DNA from: Pedobacter heparinus DSM 2366
GTDB lineage: Bacteria; Bacteroidota; Bacteroidia; Sphingobacteriales; Sphingobacteriaceae
DNA length: 64,000 nt
Direction: 5' to 3'
Assembly: GCF_000023825.1 (NCBI RefSeq)
Contig: NC_013061.1
Location: 1,674,001-1,738,000 of the forward strand
The notes below the pieces were generated by a model, which was given only the letters and a program-made list of their open reading frames with translations, searched no databases and was not told the DNA's origin. Every line of letters begins with the position of its first letter. Position 1 is the first letter of the stretch. The translations under genes were made by a program, and so were the position numbers. Positions 1-8,817 of this stretch are shown here, one piece after another.

Positions 1-429
1 AGTTATGCTGCAGACGGCACATTAAACAACAAACACATTGCTGCAATAGTCTTTAACAACGCTGACGAACTGGCCAGATTAAATGCCTTGGTGCACCCCG
101 CTGTGTTCCGGGCTTTTGAGGTATGGGTAAAACAGGTGCCTGCCCATGTTCCTTATGTACTCAAAGAAGCTGCTTTATTGTTTGAAAGCGGATCGTACAA
201 AATGTGTGACCAGAATATTCTGGTGCTGGCACCGGAAGCGGCCAGGCTACAGTGGGTCATGGAACGTGATGGAGTAAGTGCAGCTCAGGTTAAGGCCAGG
301 ATGGATAAACAATTGCCCGATGAAGAAAAGATGAAACTTGCTGACCATCTTATTTATAACAACGAAACAGCCTCATTGATTATCCAGGTGCTTCGATTAC
401 ACCAGCTGTTTCTAAATAAACCTGAATGA
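1..429 (+). CDS. coaE: Dephospho-CoA kinase, C-terminal part
   Basis: This is the last 142 codons of a gene that begins left of the window; the frame is open from base 1. Dephospho-CoA kinase phosphorylates the 3'-hydroxyl of dephospho-CoA, the final step of CoA synthesis, in the cytoplasm. The visible part carries the family's LNALVHPAVF segment (the substrate-side HP motif) followed by the helical lid and C-terminal helix. Family members are about 195-205 residues, so the N-terminal 55-60 residues with the P-loop lie outside. Its TGA overlaps the ATG of the exonuclease gene (ATGA at 426-429), which suggests cotranscription. The identification rests on recognising the C-terminal half only. 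Confidence 0.82.
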   Translation, partial: SYAADGTLNNKHIAAIVFNNADELARLNALVHPAVFRAFEVWVKQVPAHVPYVLKEAALLFESGSYKMCDQNILVLAPEAARLQWVMERDGVSAAQVKARMDKQLPDEEKMKLADHLIYNNETASLIIQVLRLHQLFLNKPE

Positions 430-1367
430 TATTAGATGATTTTATAGTGGTTACCAAAACAGGTTTGTTTTGTAAGTATGGCGACTTTTACCTGGATCCA
501 AAGGAAATAGTGAAACATGCAGTAATCTCTCATGCACATGGTGATCATGCGATTGGCGGTAACCTCAATGTATATTGTACCGAAGCAACGGCCCTGTTTA
601 TGAAGCACCGGTACAAAAAGTTCGCAGGGGCTGAATTTTATATTAAACCCTATGCTACAGCCTTTGACCTGAACGGAGTGCGTATCAGTTTTATTCCGGC
701 AGGGCATATATTGGGCTCAGCACAGGTTTTAATGGAGTATAAGGGGGTAAAATACCTTTATACCGGAGATTATAAGCTACAACCGGATAAAACCTGTGAA
801 CCCATTGAATTTGTAACTGCCGACGTGCTGATTACAGAAACTACTTTTGCGGACCCTGGTACACAACATCCGGTGGCAGAAGAGGAGATCCTGAAATTAA
901 ATGCTACGCAGAACAACATTATGCTGGGTGCTTATTCATTAGGTAAGTGCCAGCGACTGATTAGTTTAATGAATGACCATTGTATAGAAAAAAGGATATT
1001 GGTACACCACAGTATGTTGCCTTTTATTAAAATATACGAACAGATGGGGATAAACCTTGGGCGGTACGAGGCTTACGACCGCAAGGTGATGAAAAACAAT
1101 GTAGCCAATATGGTTTATATGGTGCCCCCAATGGTGTTTAGAAGCTATTTTAAGGCCATTAATGTGATCAGGGTATTTGCTACCGGCTGGAAACACCTGC
1201 AAAACAATCATGAAATCCAGTTGTATATATCTGATCATGCCGATTGGAACGACATTCTTTTTACGGTAGAAAAGGTAAAACCTACGCAGATATGGACCAA
1301 TCATGGAAGTGGAATTCAACTCAAAAGTCATTTTGAAAGAAGTTTGGTCGTTAAATTGCTTAACTGA
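426..1367 (+). CDS. MBL-fold exonuclease of the DNA-ligase-associated type (TIGR04122-like)
   Basis: A 313-residue metallo-beta-lactamase-fold protein. The metal site is visible as HAHGDH at residues 36-41, PAGHILG with His94, and YTGDY with Asp115. The opening (GLFCKYGDFYLDP) and overall length fit the TIGR04122 group of putative nucleases, usually encoded beside an ATP-dependent DNA ligase and an Lhr-like helicase and thought to act in DNA repair. Here neither partner is next door: the gene sits between coaE and a DUF5522 gene, overlapping each by a few bases. An RNA-processing role (beta-CASP-like) cannot be excluded. The fold and metal ligands are seen directly; the substrate is inference. 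Confidence 0.8.
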   Translation: MILDDFIVVTKTGLFCKYGDFYLDPKEIVKHAVISHAHGDHAIGGNLNVYCTEATALFMKHRYKKFAGAEFYIKPYATAFDLNGVRISFIPAGHILGSAQVLMEYKGVKYLYTGDYKLQPDKTCEPIEFVTADVLITETTFADPGTQHPVAEEEILKLNATQNNIMLGAYSLGKCQRLISLMNDHCIEKRILVHHSMLPFIKIYEQMGINLGRYEAYDRKVMKNNVANMVYMVPPMVFRSYFKAINVIRVFATGWKHLQNNHEIQLYISDHADWNDILFTVEKVKPTQIWTNHGSGIQLKSHFERSLVVKLLN

Positions 1368-1528
1368 TGAAAGAAGGGGTAGACTACTATTTTAACGAAA
1401 AAGGTTTAATGGTGTTTACCGCCGGATACCACCTTAGACGTGGGTATTGCTGTAAAAATAAATGTAAACACTGCCCCTGGGGTTTTGGCAAAACCAAACT
1501 AAAAGAAAAGCCCGGGGAAGATAAATAA
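1367..1528 (+). CDS. Small Cys-rich DUF5522-like protein
   Basis: A 53-residue ORF whose ATG overlaps the preceding stop by one base (TGATG, 1365-1369). It encodes a compact Cys cluster, GYCCKNKCKHCPWG at residues 26-39, with Cys28, 29, 33 and 36, matching the small DUF5522 family that is common in Bacteroidetes. The cluster suggests a bound metal or Fe-S centre. No function is established. The tail after residue 40 is Lys/Glu-rich. Tight coupling to the exonuclease gene hints at a shared role, which is inference. Confidence 0.75.
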   Translation: MKEGVDYYFNEKGLMVFTAGYHLRRGYCCKNKCKHCPWGFGKTKLKEKPGEDK

Positions 1529-1538
1529 AGGAATAAAG

Positions 1539-1988
1539 ATGCAGTTGCAGAAAGAAACGCTGACTACGCGATTTGAAAGTATACATCACCAGGCGATCGT
1601 GAATGTTTTTCATACAGGAAACTGGTGCAATGAAAAATTAAAGCAGACCATACTGCCCTTTGAAGTAACTACACAACAGTTTAATATACTCAGGATTTTA
1701 CGGGGGCAATACCCCAACGCCTGTACAGTGAATTTTCTGAAAACAAGAATGCTGGATAAGATGTGTGATGCATCTCGGATCATAGACCGGCTGGTGCAGA
1801 AAGGGTTGGTGCTGAAGGCCTCCAATGCAGAAGATAAAAGGGCAGTAGATATTCTGATCAGTGATAAGGGCCTGGCATTGCTCAAAGAAATGGACAAAGA
1901 TGTAAGCCTGTCTGTACTGATCTCCTCTAACTTAACAGAAGAGGAAGCCCGGCTGCTGAATGATCTGCTGGATAAAATGAGGGGTTAA
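1539..1988 (+). CDS. MarR-family transcriptional regulator
   Basis: A 149-residue winged-helix regulator. The core is the helix-turn-helix around LRGQYPNACTVNFLKTRML followed by recognition-helix and wing segments (SRIIDRLVQKGLV, then NAEDKRAVDILISDKG), the usual MarR signature with conserved D/R in the wing. MarR proteins bind as dimers to palindromes and release on binding small molecules. It begins 10 bp after the DUF5522 gene on the same strand, so it may be the last gene of the coaE-exonuclease unit. The ligand and targets cannot be told. Its TAA shares the palindrome TTAA (1985-1988) with the stop codon of the convergent ZIP gene. Confidence 0.87.
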   Translation: MQLQKETLTTRFESIHHQAIVNVFHTGNWCNEKLKQTILPFEVTTQQFNILRILRGQYPNACTVNFLKTRMLDKMCDASRIIDRLVQKGLVLKASNAEDKRAVDILISDKGLALLKEMDKDVSLSVLISSNLTEEEARLLNDLLDKMRG

Positions 1989-2719
1989 TGTGCATGACTA
2001 TGCCCACCTGAGGTATAAAAACCTATAAGGGCAATGGCCACACCACACAACACGGCAATCATTTTACGCCTGCTTACCTTATGGTCAACACTCGACTCAA
2101 ACAGGATGGTGGTAGAGATGTGTAAGAATATCCCGATCACAATGCCCATGATCTTGTTAAAATAGGCCTCTACGCCACCAATGCTTCCATTGCTGATGCC
2201 GTAGCTTACATAAAAGCCGAGGGGTGCCATAATGGCAAATAAGCTGATGTAAAACACGATACTCTTTCTGGTAAACCTGCTCTGCAAAAGAATGCTCGCC
2301 AGTGCAAAAGCGGCAGGTATATGGTGCAGGGCAATGCCATAGATCAGGGCATTGTGCTGGTCTTTTGCCAAAGGCATGCCTTCTAAAAATGCATGCAGGC
2401 ACAAACTGATCATGATGCCATAAGGGAACGCCTGGTTTTCATTGTGCTTATGAATATGTCCGTGTTCCACACCTTCCGAAAACTGTTCCAGGAAAATCTG
2501 TAACAGGAACCCGATTAAAATATATATCCCGATCTCGCTATGGTCAGGGCCGCTGTAGGCGTCGGGTATCAGATGTAATACGGTAATGGCAAATAAATAA
2601 GCACCACTAAACGATAGAATTAATTTCAGTAACTGGGATTTGTCGCTTTTAACCAAAAAAATGGCTATACCGCCTAAAAACGCGCTGAGAAATAAAATGA
2701 GTAATTTCCAGATTTCCAT
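1985..2719 (-). CDS. ZIP-family metal (zinc) transporter
   Basis: A 244-residue inner-membrane protein with about eight hydrophobic segments. The ZIP metal pathway is visible: HAFLEG in TM4 (His109, Glu113) and LHHIPAAF in TM5 (His132, His133). A short His-rich cytoplasmic loop, EHGHIHKH at residues 85-92, is typical of zinc carriers. ZIP proteins move divalent cations, usually zinc, into the cytoplasm. It is the last gene of a three-gene minus-strand operon: its ATG overlaps the PAP2 stop by one base. No Zur-like site was recognised. The metal could also be iron or manganese. Confidence 0.86.
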   Translation of the reverse strand: MEIWKLLILFLSAFLGGIAIFLVKSDKSQLLKLILSFSGAYLFAITVLHLIPDAYSGPDHSEIGIYILIGFLLQIFLEQFSEGVEHGHIHKHNENQAFPYGIMISLCLHAFLEGMPLAKDQHNALIYGIALHHIPAAFALASILLQSRFTRKSIVFYISLFAIMAPLGFYVSYGISNGSIGGVEAYFNKIMGIVIGIFLHISTTILFESSVDHKVSRRKMIAVLCGVAIALIGFYTSGGHSHAH

Positions 2720-3282
2720 TATAGTTGTGGTTGTAATGTTCTATAAATTTTAGCTGTGCACAAGCCTATTGTAGTGCCCAATAAAGCCCCCACCATGGTA
2801 TCTATTGGGTAGTGTACCCCAACATAGATCTGTGAGAAAGAAATGATAAAAGCCCAGGCCAGACCTATTGGCAATACCGGTTTCCACTTGTCATAAAATA
2901 CAAATATCAGGAACACCGCAATGGCAAAGTGATTGGTGGCATGCGCCGAGGGGAAGCTGTAGCCGCTTCCACAGGGTACCCTGTGGATGATCTGGTCTAT
3001 CAGGCTGGGTTCGTTACAAGGCCTTAGTCTTGCCACAAAGGGCTTAATAAGCCGTGATGCAATCAGATCGCCTATAGCAAAAGTGGCCAGCAGCATACCA
3101 ATAATGTACCAACCTTTTTTTTTGTATTCTACAAAGGAAAAAACAACAATAAACAAATAAAGGGGAGCCCAGGTATACCTGTTTCGCATGAGGGGCAGCA
3201 ACCAGTCAAAAAAAGGATTGGCCATACCCCTGTGAATTTTTAAAAACAGGTCTACATCAAATTGTTGCAGGCTTTCTATCAT
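2719..3282 (-). CDS. PAP2-family membrane phosphatase
   Basis: A 187-residue membrane phosphatase with the three PAP2 motifs: KPFVARLRP (K-x6-RP), SFPSAHA (PSGH-like with Ala for Gly), and SQIYVGVHYPID (SR-x5-H-x3-D-like, catalytic His then Asp). Such enzymes dephosphorylate undecaprenyl pyrophosphate or phosphatidic-acid-type lipids at the periplasmic face. The N-terminal DLFLKIHRGM segment is typical of the undecaprenyl-diphosphatase-like subgroup. It lies between a methyltransferase (4 bp overlap) and ZIP (1 bp overlap), so the three are almost certainly cotranscribed. The exact lipid substrate is unknown. Confidence 0.85.
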   Translation of the reverse strand: MIESLQQFDVDLFLKIHRGMANPFFDWLLPLMRNRYTWAPLYLFIVVFSFVEYKKKGWYIIGMLLATFAIGDLIASRLIKPFVARLRPCNEPSLIDQIIHRVPCGSGYSFPSAHATNHFAIAVFLIFVFYDKWKPVLPIGLAWAFIISFSQIYVGVHYPIDTMVGALLGTTIGLCTAKIYRTLQPQL

Positions 3283-4010
3283 GCTTTTTTGCAGATTAAT
3301 ATCAAACGGTCCGATTTATTTTCATCAAATTCCTCTAAACCATAGCTTCCAAATTTGGCACTGATGCTTAATCCTGCTTTTTGAAACATCCGTTCAAAGT
3401 CTGCCAGCTTAAAAGCCTGTACCCTTTCTTCAAAGGCAAAGGGCTTACCGCGGTGTTCAAAATTGATGTGCTTGATGATCTTACCATTGGCCACAAATTT
3501 ACTCAAATGGAATTCTATCCCCTCAACAGTTTTGATTTCTTTATGGGTAAGGTTCTTGATGATCTTTTCAGTATTAAAATAATCTATTACCAGGGTTCCA
3601 TCAGCTTTTAAACCCTTTCTGAACGACTTTAAAGCATTTACATGGTCTTTTTCAGTTTCAAAATATCCAAAACTGGTGAACAGGTTTAAAGCGATGTCAA
3701 AGTAATTGATGAAACACAGTTTGCGCATGTCGTGCACAAAAAAGTGCAGGTGTTTTTGCTCAAACTGCTGTGCATATCTGATGCTTTGTTCTGAAAGGTC
3801 TATTCCGGTTACATCGTAGCCTTTTTTATTGAGGTAAATGGCATGCCGGCCACGTCCGCAGGCTATGTCCAGTATGCGTGATTCGGCTGCTGGTTTTAAA
3901 TAGGCAGAAAGGTTGTCAATTAAGAATTCTGCCTCAGCATCATTACGTTGACTGTAAAGAATATGATAATAAGGAGAGTTAAACCAGTATTGAAACCATT
4001 TGCGCTGCAT
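3279..4010 (-). CDS. Class I SAM-dependent methyltransferase
   Basis: A Rossmann-fold methyltransferase of about 243 residues. Motif I reads ILDIACGRGRHAIYL, followed by an acidic motif II region (GYDVTGIDLSEQS). The start chosen is the ATG at 4008-4010 (MQRKWFQYW); an ATG three codons upstream (4019) is equally in frame, and a GTG at 4031 is unlikely because it lies inside the -7 box at 4031-4038. It is the first gene of the methyltransferase-PAP2-ZIP operon. The substrate is not recognisable; the C-terminal part resembles small-molecule methyltransferases of the Methyltransf_25 type. Confidence 0.82.
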   Translation of the reverse strand: MQRKWFQYWFNSPYYHILYSQRNDAEAEFLIDNLSAYLKPAAESRILDIACGRGRHAIYLNKKGYDVTGIDLSEQSIRYAQQFEQKHLHFFVHDMRKLCFINYFDIALNLFTSFGYFETEKDHVNALKSFRKGLKADGTLVIDYFNTEKIIKNLTHKEIKTVEGIEFHLSKFVANGKIIKHINFEHRGKPFAFEERVQAFKLADFERMFQKAGLSISAKFGSYGLEEFDENKSDRLILICKKA

Positions 4011-4030
4011 AGTTAACATTTTAAAAAACA

Positions 4031-4038
4031 CAAATATA
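4031..4038 (-). promoter_or_regulatory. Bacteroidetes -7 box for the methyltransferase operon
   Basis: On the minus strand this reads TATATTTG, a perfect TAnnTTTG. It ends 20 bp before the ATG at 4010, predicting a 5' leader of roughly 15 nt. It argues against the GTG at 4031 as start. Confidence 0.5.
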
Positions 4039-4141
4039 GTGTTTTGGTTGCAACAGATAAGTTTATTTGCAGAGGAGATGCAATTTAAAGCATTAATTTA
4101 TTTATGACCCAACTTAAATAATTGGTTAGCTGATTTTTTCT

Positions 4142-4149
4142 TATTTTTG
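4142..4149 (+). promoter_or_regulatory. Bacteroidetes -7 box for glmM
   Basis: TATTTTTG matches TAnnTTTG exactly, with TTGG at 4122-4125 about 17 bp upstream as a possible -33 element. The TTG start of glmM lies 17 bp downstream, predicting a leader of roughly 10 nt. Confidence 0.5.
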
Positions 4150-4166
4150 GTGAAAATCAGAATAAC

Positions 4167-5555
4167 TTGACACTTATAAAATCAATCTCCGGAATCAGGG
4201 GAACGATTGGTGGCATCGCCGGCAATGGTTTAACCCCTATCGACATCGTAAAATTTACAGCAGCTTATGGCTCCTGGGTAATCAACAGAACCAACATTAA
4301 AAAAATTGTTCTTGGCCGCGACGCCAGGATCTCTGGTGAAATGGTAAACAACCTGGTCATCGGAACATTGCAGGGACTGGGCATTGAAGTGGTAGACTTG
4401 GGTCTGTCCACTACTCCTACAGTTGAAATTGCAGTTCCCATGGAAAAGGCAGGGGGTGGTATTATCCTCACAGCAAGCCACAATCCAAAACAATGGAATG
4501 CTTTAAAACTATTAAACGATAAAGGCGAATTTATCAGTGATGCAGATGGGAAAGAAGTGCTTGATATTGCTGAAAAAGCAGAATTTGAGTTTGCTGATGT
4601 GGATAGCCTGGGCAAAGTACTGAGTAATGATACCTACCTGCAAAAACACATCGATATTATCCTGGCATTGCCTCTGGTAGATGTTGAAGCAATTAAAAAG
4701 GCCAATTTCAAAATAGCCATCGACTGTGTAAACTCTACCGGTGGAATTTTTGTTCCGGCCCTCTTAAAAGCGCTGGGCGTAGAAACTATATACGAACTTT
4801 ACTGTGAACCTGATGGCCGTTTTCCGCATAATCCGGAACCTTTGCCTGAAAATTTAACTGAAATTGCTAAAGTAGTACAAAGTAAAAAGGCAGATCTTGG
4901 TATCGTTGTAGATCCGGATGTAGACCGTTTGTGCTTTGTTTGTGAGGATGGGGAGATGTTTGGTGAAGAATATACATTGGTGGCCGTAGCAGATTATATC
5001 CTTAAAAATACCCCTGGTAATACCGTGTCCAATCTGTCTTCAACCAGGGCTTTGCGGGATGTAACCGAAAGTGCAGGCGGAAAATATAATGCCTCTGCTG
5101 TGGGCGAAGTGAATGTCGTAAACCAGATGAAAGCTACAAATGCCATCATCGGTGGCGAAGGGAATGGTGGTATCATTTATCCTGAACTGCATTATGGACG
5201 CGATGCTTTGGTCGGTATTGCCTTGTTCCTTACCCATCTGGCAAAATCGGGCAAGTCCATTTCTGTATTGCGCAGCAGCTATCCTGAATACCACATCTCC
5301 AAAAATAAGATCACACTTACACCAGAGATGGACATTGATGCATTGCTGATTAAGGTGCAGGAAAAATATAAAGACCAGCCAAACAGCACAATAGATGGCT
5401 TAAAGATTGAATTTGATAAAGAATGGGTGCACCTGAGGAGGTCAAATACCGAACCGATTATCCGTATTTATAGCGAGGCAGGAACGGAAACTGTAGCAGA
5501 GGGGCTTGCAGCAAAGATCATATCGGATATCAAAGAAATATTAAAACTGAGCTAA
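4167..5555 (+). CDS. glmM: Phosphoglucosamine mutase
   Basis: A 462-residue alpha-D-phosphohexomutase. The catalytic phosphoserine is in TASHNP (Ser104), the Mg-binding loop is DPDVDR (249-254), the sugar-specificity loop is GGEGNGG, and the phosphate-binding loop is RRSNTEPIIRIY near the C-terminus. GlmM converts glucosamine-6-phosphate to glucosamine-1-phosphate, feeding UDP-GlcNAc for peptidoglycan and LPS. The start is TTG at 4167: the protein then opens with the family-typical MTLIKSISGIRGT, and no ATG is available in frame nearby. A phosphomannomutase/phosphoglucomutase reading is possible, but the RGTIGG opening favours GlmM. It is followed 26 bp later by a cysteine desulfurase. Confidence 0.88.
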   Translation: MTLIKSISGIRGTIGGIAGNGLTPIDIVKFTAAYGSWVINRTNIKKIVLGRDARISGEMVNNLVIGTLQGLGIEVVDLGLSTTPTVEIAVPMEKAGGGIILTASHNPKQWNALKLLNDKGEFISDADGKEVLDIAEKAEFEFADVDSLGKVLSNDTYLQKHIDIILALPLVDVEAIKKANFKIAIDCVNSTGGIFVPALLKALGVETIYELYCEPDGRFPHNPEPLPENLTEIAKVVQSKKADLGIVVDPDVDRLCFVCEDGEMFGEEYTLVAVADYILKNTPGNTVSNLSSTRALRDVTESAGGKYNASAVGEVNVVNQMKATNAIIGGEGNGGIIYPELHYGRDALVGIALFLTHLAKSGKSISVLRSSYPEYHISKNKITLTPEMDIDALLIKVQEKYKDQPNSTIDGLKIEFDKEWVHLRRSNTEPIIRIYSEAGTETVAEGLAAKIISDIKEILKLS

Positions 5556-5581
5556 CAAAAAAACTAACTAACTTATTTAAC

Positions 5582-6727
5582 ATGGAACGGGTTTATTTAG
5601 ATAATGCCGCCACCACGCCTTTGGATAAGGAAGTGATGGCGGAGATGGTAAATGTAATGCGCAATTATTACGGAAACCCGTCATCTATTCATGCACAGGG
5701 GCGTGAAGTCCGTACCTTAATTGAAAAGGCCCGCAAAACGGTTGCTGGGCTGTTAAACGCAACGCCTGCCGAGATATTTTTTACCTCTGGAGGTACGGAG
5801 GCTGACAATACGGCCATCCGTTGCGGTATTGCAGCCTATAACATCAAACATGCCATTACTTCTAAAATAGAACATCATGCGGTAGAGCATACGCTTAACA
5901 TGATGCTGGAACAGGGAGTGATAGACAAGCTTAGCTTTGTAGATATAGATGAAAAAGGTAATGTTGATTATGTGCACCTTGAAGAACTCCTGAAAAACAA
6001 TGAGCGCTCTTTTGTATCACTGATGCATGCCAATAATGAACTGGGTACCTTAACAGATATAGAACGGGTTGGCGACCTCTGTGAACAATATGCTGCAATT
6101 TACCATTGTGATACTGTGCAAACGATGGGACATTACAAACATGATGTAAGAAAATTAAAAGCCCATTTTATGGTGTGTGCGGCACATAAGCTGCATGGCC
6201 CTAAGGGAGTCGGTTTCTTATTTGTAAACCACAATGTCAAAATAAGTCCGATGATATTTGGCGGTGCTCAGGAGCGCAATATGCGTGGGGGCACAGAGAA
6301 TGTGTACGGAATTGTAGGTTTGGCTAAAGCCCTGGAAATTGCTTATGCCGAAATGGAAAACCATCAGCAGCACATTCAGGAATTAAAGGATTACCTTAAG
6401 CTTAAACTGAATGAAATTCCCGACGTATATTTTAACGGGGAAACGGATTCAGAAAAGAGTTTATATACCGTACTGAGTGTTTCTTTCCCAGCAATGGATA
6501 TGGCCGATATGCTGTTGTTTAACCTGGACATTAATGGCATTTCGGCCTCTGGCGGCAGTGCGTGTTCCTCCGGTTCCAATATTGGCTCGCATGTGCTTAC
6601 GGGTATTCATGCCGATCCTAACCGCCCTTCGGTTCGCTTTTCTTTCAGCAAATACAATACTAAAGAAGAGCTGGATTATGTAGTTGAAAAAGTTAAAGAG
6701 ATTGTAGATAAAAATGTAGCGGTTTAA
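5582..6727 (+). CDS. Cysteine desulfurase (NifS/IscS class I)
   Basis: A 381-residue PLP enzyme that takes sulfur from cysteine as an enzyme persulfide for Fe-S clusters or tRNA thiolation. It shows the family opening YLDNAATTP, the PLP lysine in AAHKLHGPKG (Lys203), and the reactive cysteine in GGSACSSGS (Cys328) in a long flexible loop, which marks class I (IscS/NifS). No iscU or iscA neighbours are present, so whether it serves Fe-S assembly or tRNA modification is open. Its last six codons and stop are part of a 36 bp palindrome that forms the shared terminator with accD. Confidence 0.9.
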   Translation: MERVYLDNAATTPLDKEVMAEMVNVMRNYYGNPSSIHAQGREVRTLIEKARKTVAGLLNATPAEIFFTSGGTEADNTAIRCGIAAYNIKHAITSKIEHHAVEHTLNMMLEQGVIDKLSFVDIDEKGNVDYVHLEELLKNNERSFVSLMHANNELGTLTDIERVGDLCEQYAAIYHCDTVQTMGHYKHDVRKLKAHFMVCAAHKLHGPKGVGFLFVNHNVKISPMIFGGAQERNMRGGTENVYGIVGLAKALEIAYAEMENHQQHIQELKDYLKLKLNEIPDVYFNGETDSEKSLYTVLSVSFPAMDMADMLLFNLDINGISASGGSACSSGSNIGSHVLTGIHADPNRPSVRFSFSKYNTKEELDYVVEKVKEIVDKNVAV

Positions 6728-6745
6728 TTAAACCGCTACATTTTT
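6710..6745. terminator. Bidirectional terminator inside two gene ends
   Basis: A perfect 36 bp palindrome (AAAAATGTAGCGGTTT, AATT, then the complement) with A-tract and T-tract flanks on the two strands. It overlaps the final codons of the desulfurase gene (stop at 6727) and touches the stop codon of accD (6745-6747), so one hairpin ends both convergent transcripts. Confidence 0.8.
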
Positions 6746-7590
6746 TAATTCTTCATCATTTTAAGGAAAGCCGCCAGTTTCGCTTTCATTGCCCTGCGGT
6801 CTACTATGAAATCTAAAAAGCCGTGTTCCAAAACAAATTCGGCAGTCTGGAAGCCTTTAGGTAAATCTTTTTTGATAGTTTCTTTAATCACCCTGGGACC
6901 CGCAAAACCTATTAATGAACCTGGTTCAGCGATATTGATGTCGCCCAGCATAGCATAGGAAGCAGTTACACCACCAGTGGTAGGGTCGGTCAATAAAGAA
7001 ATATACGGGATTTTAGCCTGACTTAACAAAGCCAGTTTGGCCGATGTTTTAGCCATTTGCATTAATGAAAATGCAGCTTCCATCATTCTTGCACCACCTG
7101 ATTTTGAAATCATCAGGAAAGGGATTTTGTGTTTAATGCTATAATCAATAGAACGGGCAATCTTTTCACCAACTACCGAGCCCATCGATCCGCCAATGAA
7201 GTTAAAGTCCATACAGGCCACTACCAGGTCTTCACCCTCTATTTTACCATGAGCAGCTCTTATAGCATCCTTTAAGCCGGTTTTAGCCATGCTTTCTATT
7301 AGCCTTTCTGTATAGGGTTTGCTGTCTGTAAAGTTCAGGGGGTCGCCCGAGGTCAGGTTCGGAAATAGTTCTGTGAACTGATTGTTGTCGAACAATACCT
7401 GGAAATATTCTTTGGAACCCACACGCAAATGATAATTGCAGTATTGGCAAACATATTTATTCTCTAGCAGGTCAGCACTATGTAAAGCCTTTTTACAATT
7501 CGGGCACTTATTCCATAAACCGTCTGGTGCCTCTTTCTTTTCTTCTGTTGATGTACTGATACCTTTTTTTTCTCTCTTAAACCAAGCCAT
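6745..7590 (-). CDS. accD: Acetyl-CoA carboxylase carboxyltransferase subunit beta
   Basis: A 281-residue protein with an N-terminal zinc ribbon (Cys29, 32, 48, 51; CPNC and CQYC) followed by a crotonase-fold carboxyltransferase domain with [15 protein letters not shown] and [17 protein letters not shown] segments typical of AccD. With AccA it transfers the carboxyl from carboxybiotin to acetyl-CoA, making malonyl-CoA for fatty-acid synthesis. The start is the ATG at 7588-7590 ([10 protein letters not shown]), the conserved N-terminus; an upstream in-frame ATG would add nine non-conserved residues. It diverges from fbaA. Confidence 0.93.
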   Translation of the reverse strand: MAWFKREKKGISTSTEEKKEAPDGLWNKCPNCKKALHSADLLENKYVCQYCNYHLRVGSKEYFQVLFDNNQFTELFPNLTSGDPLNFTDSKPYTERLIESMAKTGLKDAIRAAHGKIEGEDLVVACMDFNFIGGSMGSVVGEKIARSIDYSIKHKIPFLMISKSGGARMMEAAFSLMQMAKTSAKLALLSQAKIPYISLLTDPTTGGVTASYAMLGDINIAEPGSLIGFAGPRVIKETIKKDLPKGFQTAEFVLEHGFLDFIVDRRAMKAKLAAFLKMMKN

Positions 7591-7718
7591 GTTATTTGTT
7601 GAAAAATGCGAGTACAAAGAAACAAAAAAAAATTAGAACACCCTGCGCTAGTTTAGCCTAAATTAATTTGCCTAAACCTATATTTTTCATAACTTCGGCG
7701 TATCTAAAATTAAAAATA

Positions 7719-8798
7719 ATGAGTTTAAAAGGCTATAAAGGCGTAATTTACGGAGATGCCGTTCAGGAATTGTTTGAACAGGCTAAGAAACATCAATTTG
7801 CATTACCTGCAGTTAATGTTACCGGAACCAATACCATCAATGCTGTGATGGAAACTGCCAAAGCAGTTAATTCACCGGTTATGATCCAACTTTCTAACGG
7901 TGGTGCACAGTTTTATGCAGGGAAAACATTAAATAATGATAACTTAAAAGCCTGTGTACTAGGTGCAGTATCTGCAGCTAAACATGTTCATTTACTGGCA
8001 GAGCATTATGGTGTTGCAGTGGTATTGCATACAGACCATGCCGCAAAAAAATTGTTGCCATGGATAGACGGATTGCTTGATCATGGTGAAAAATTCTTTG
8101 CTGAACATGGTAAACCATTGTTTTCTTCCCATATGCTCGATCTTTCGGAAGAGTCAATTGAAGAAAATATGGAAATCTCTGCTAAATACTTAGCGCGTAT
8201 GGCTAAAATGGGCATGACCATCGAAATTGAACTTGGCGTTACCGGCGGAGAGGAAGATGGCGTAGATAACAGCGATGTAGATAGCTCTAAATTATATACG
8301 CAACCTTCTGAAGTAGCTTATGCTTATGAAGAACTGAGCAAGGTAAGCGATAAATTTACAGTAGCTGCAGCATTTGGTAACGTTCATGGTGTATACAAAC
8401 CGGGTAATGTTAAATTACAACCGGTTATCCTTAAAAACTCTCAGGATTACATCAGGGAGAAATTTGGCCTCACTGCCGAAAAACCTATCAATTTTGTTTT
8501 CCATGGTGGTTCTGGTTCTTCTCAAGAAGAGATCAGGGAAGCAATTTCCTATGGTGCCATTAAAATGAATATCGATACCGATATGCAATGGGCGTTCTGG
8601 GAAGGTATTCTGGATTATTATAAAGCCAATGAAGCTTATCTTCAAGGGCAAATTGGCAACCCGGATGGCGAAGATAAACCAAATAAAAAATACTATGACC
8701 CACGTGTTTGGTTACGCAAAGGTGAAGAAGCTTTTGTGGCCCGTTTAACTCAGGCTTTTGAAGACCTGAACTGTAAAGATGCCAGCGACAAGTTGTAA
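7719..8798 (+). CDS. fbaA: Class II fructose-bisphosphate aldolase
   Basis: A 359-residue zinc-dependent aldolase, the same length as E. coli FbaA. Zinc and catalytic residues are visible in LHTDHAA (Asp106, His107), NVHGVY and the FHGGSGSS phosphate loop, and NIDTDMQ near the end. It interconverts fructose-1,6-bisphosphate with dihydroxyacetone phosphate and glyceraldehyde-3-phosphate in glycolysis and gluconeogenesis. The start is the ATG at 7719 (MSLKGYKGVIYG); an upstream in-frame codon would add 17 residues unlike the family. A strong terminator follows at 8818. Confidence 0.94.
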   Translation: MSLKGYKGVIYGDAVQELFEQAKKHQFALPAVNVTGTNTINAVMETAKAVNSPVMIQLSNGGAQFYAGKTLNNDNLKACVLGAVSAAKHVHLLAEHYGVAVVLHTDHAAKKLLPWIDGLLDHGEKFFAEHGKPLFSSHMLDLSEESIEENMEISAKYLARMAKMGMTIEIELGVTGGEEDGVDNSDVDSSKLYTQPSEVAYAYEELSKVSDKFTVAAAFGNVHGVYKPGNVKLQPVILKNSQDYIREKFGLTAEKPINFVFHGGSGSSQEEIREAISYGAIKMNIDTDMQWAFWEGILDYYKANEAYLQGQIGNPDGEDKPNKKYYDPRVWLRKGEEAFVARLTQAFEDLNCKDASDKL

Positions 8799-8817
8799 CT
8801 ATTTTATAAAATGACTT

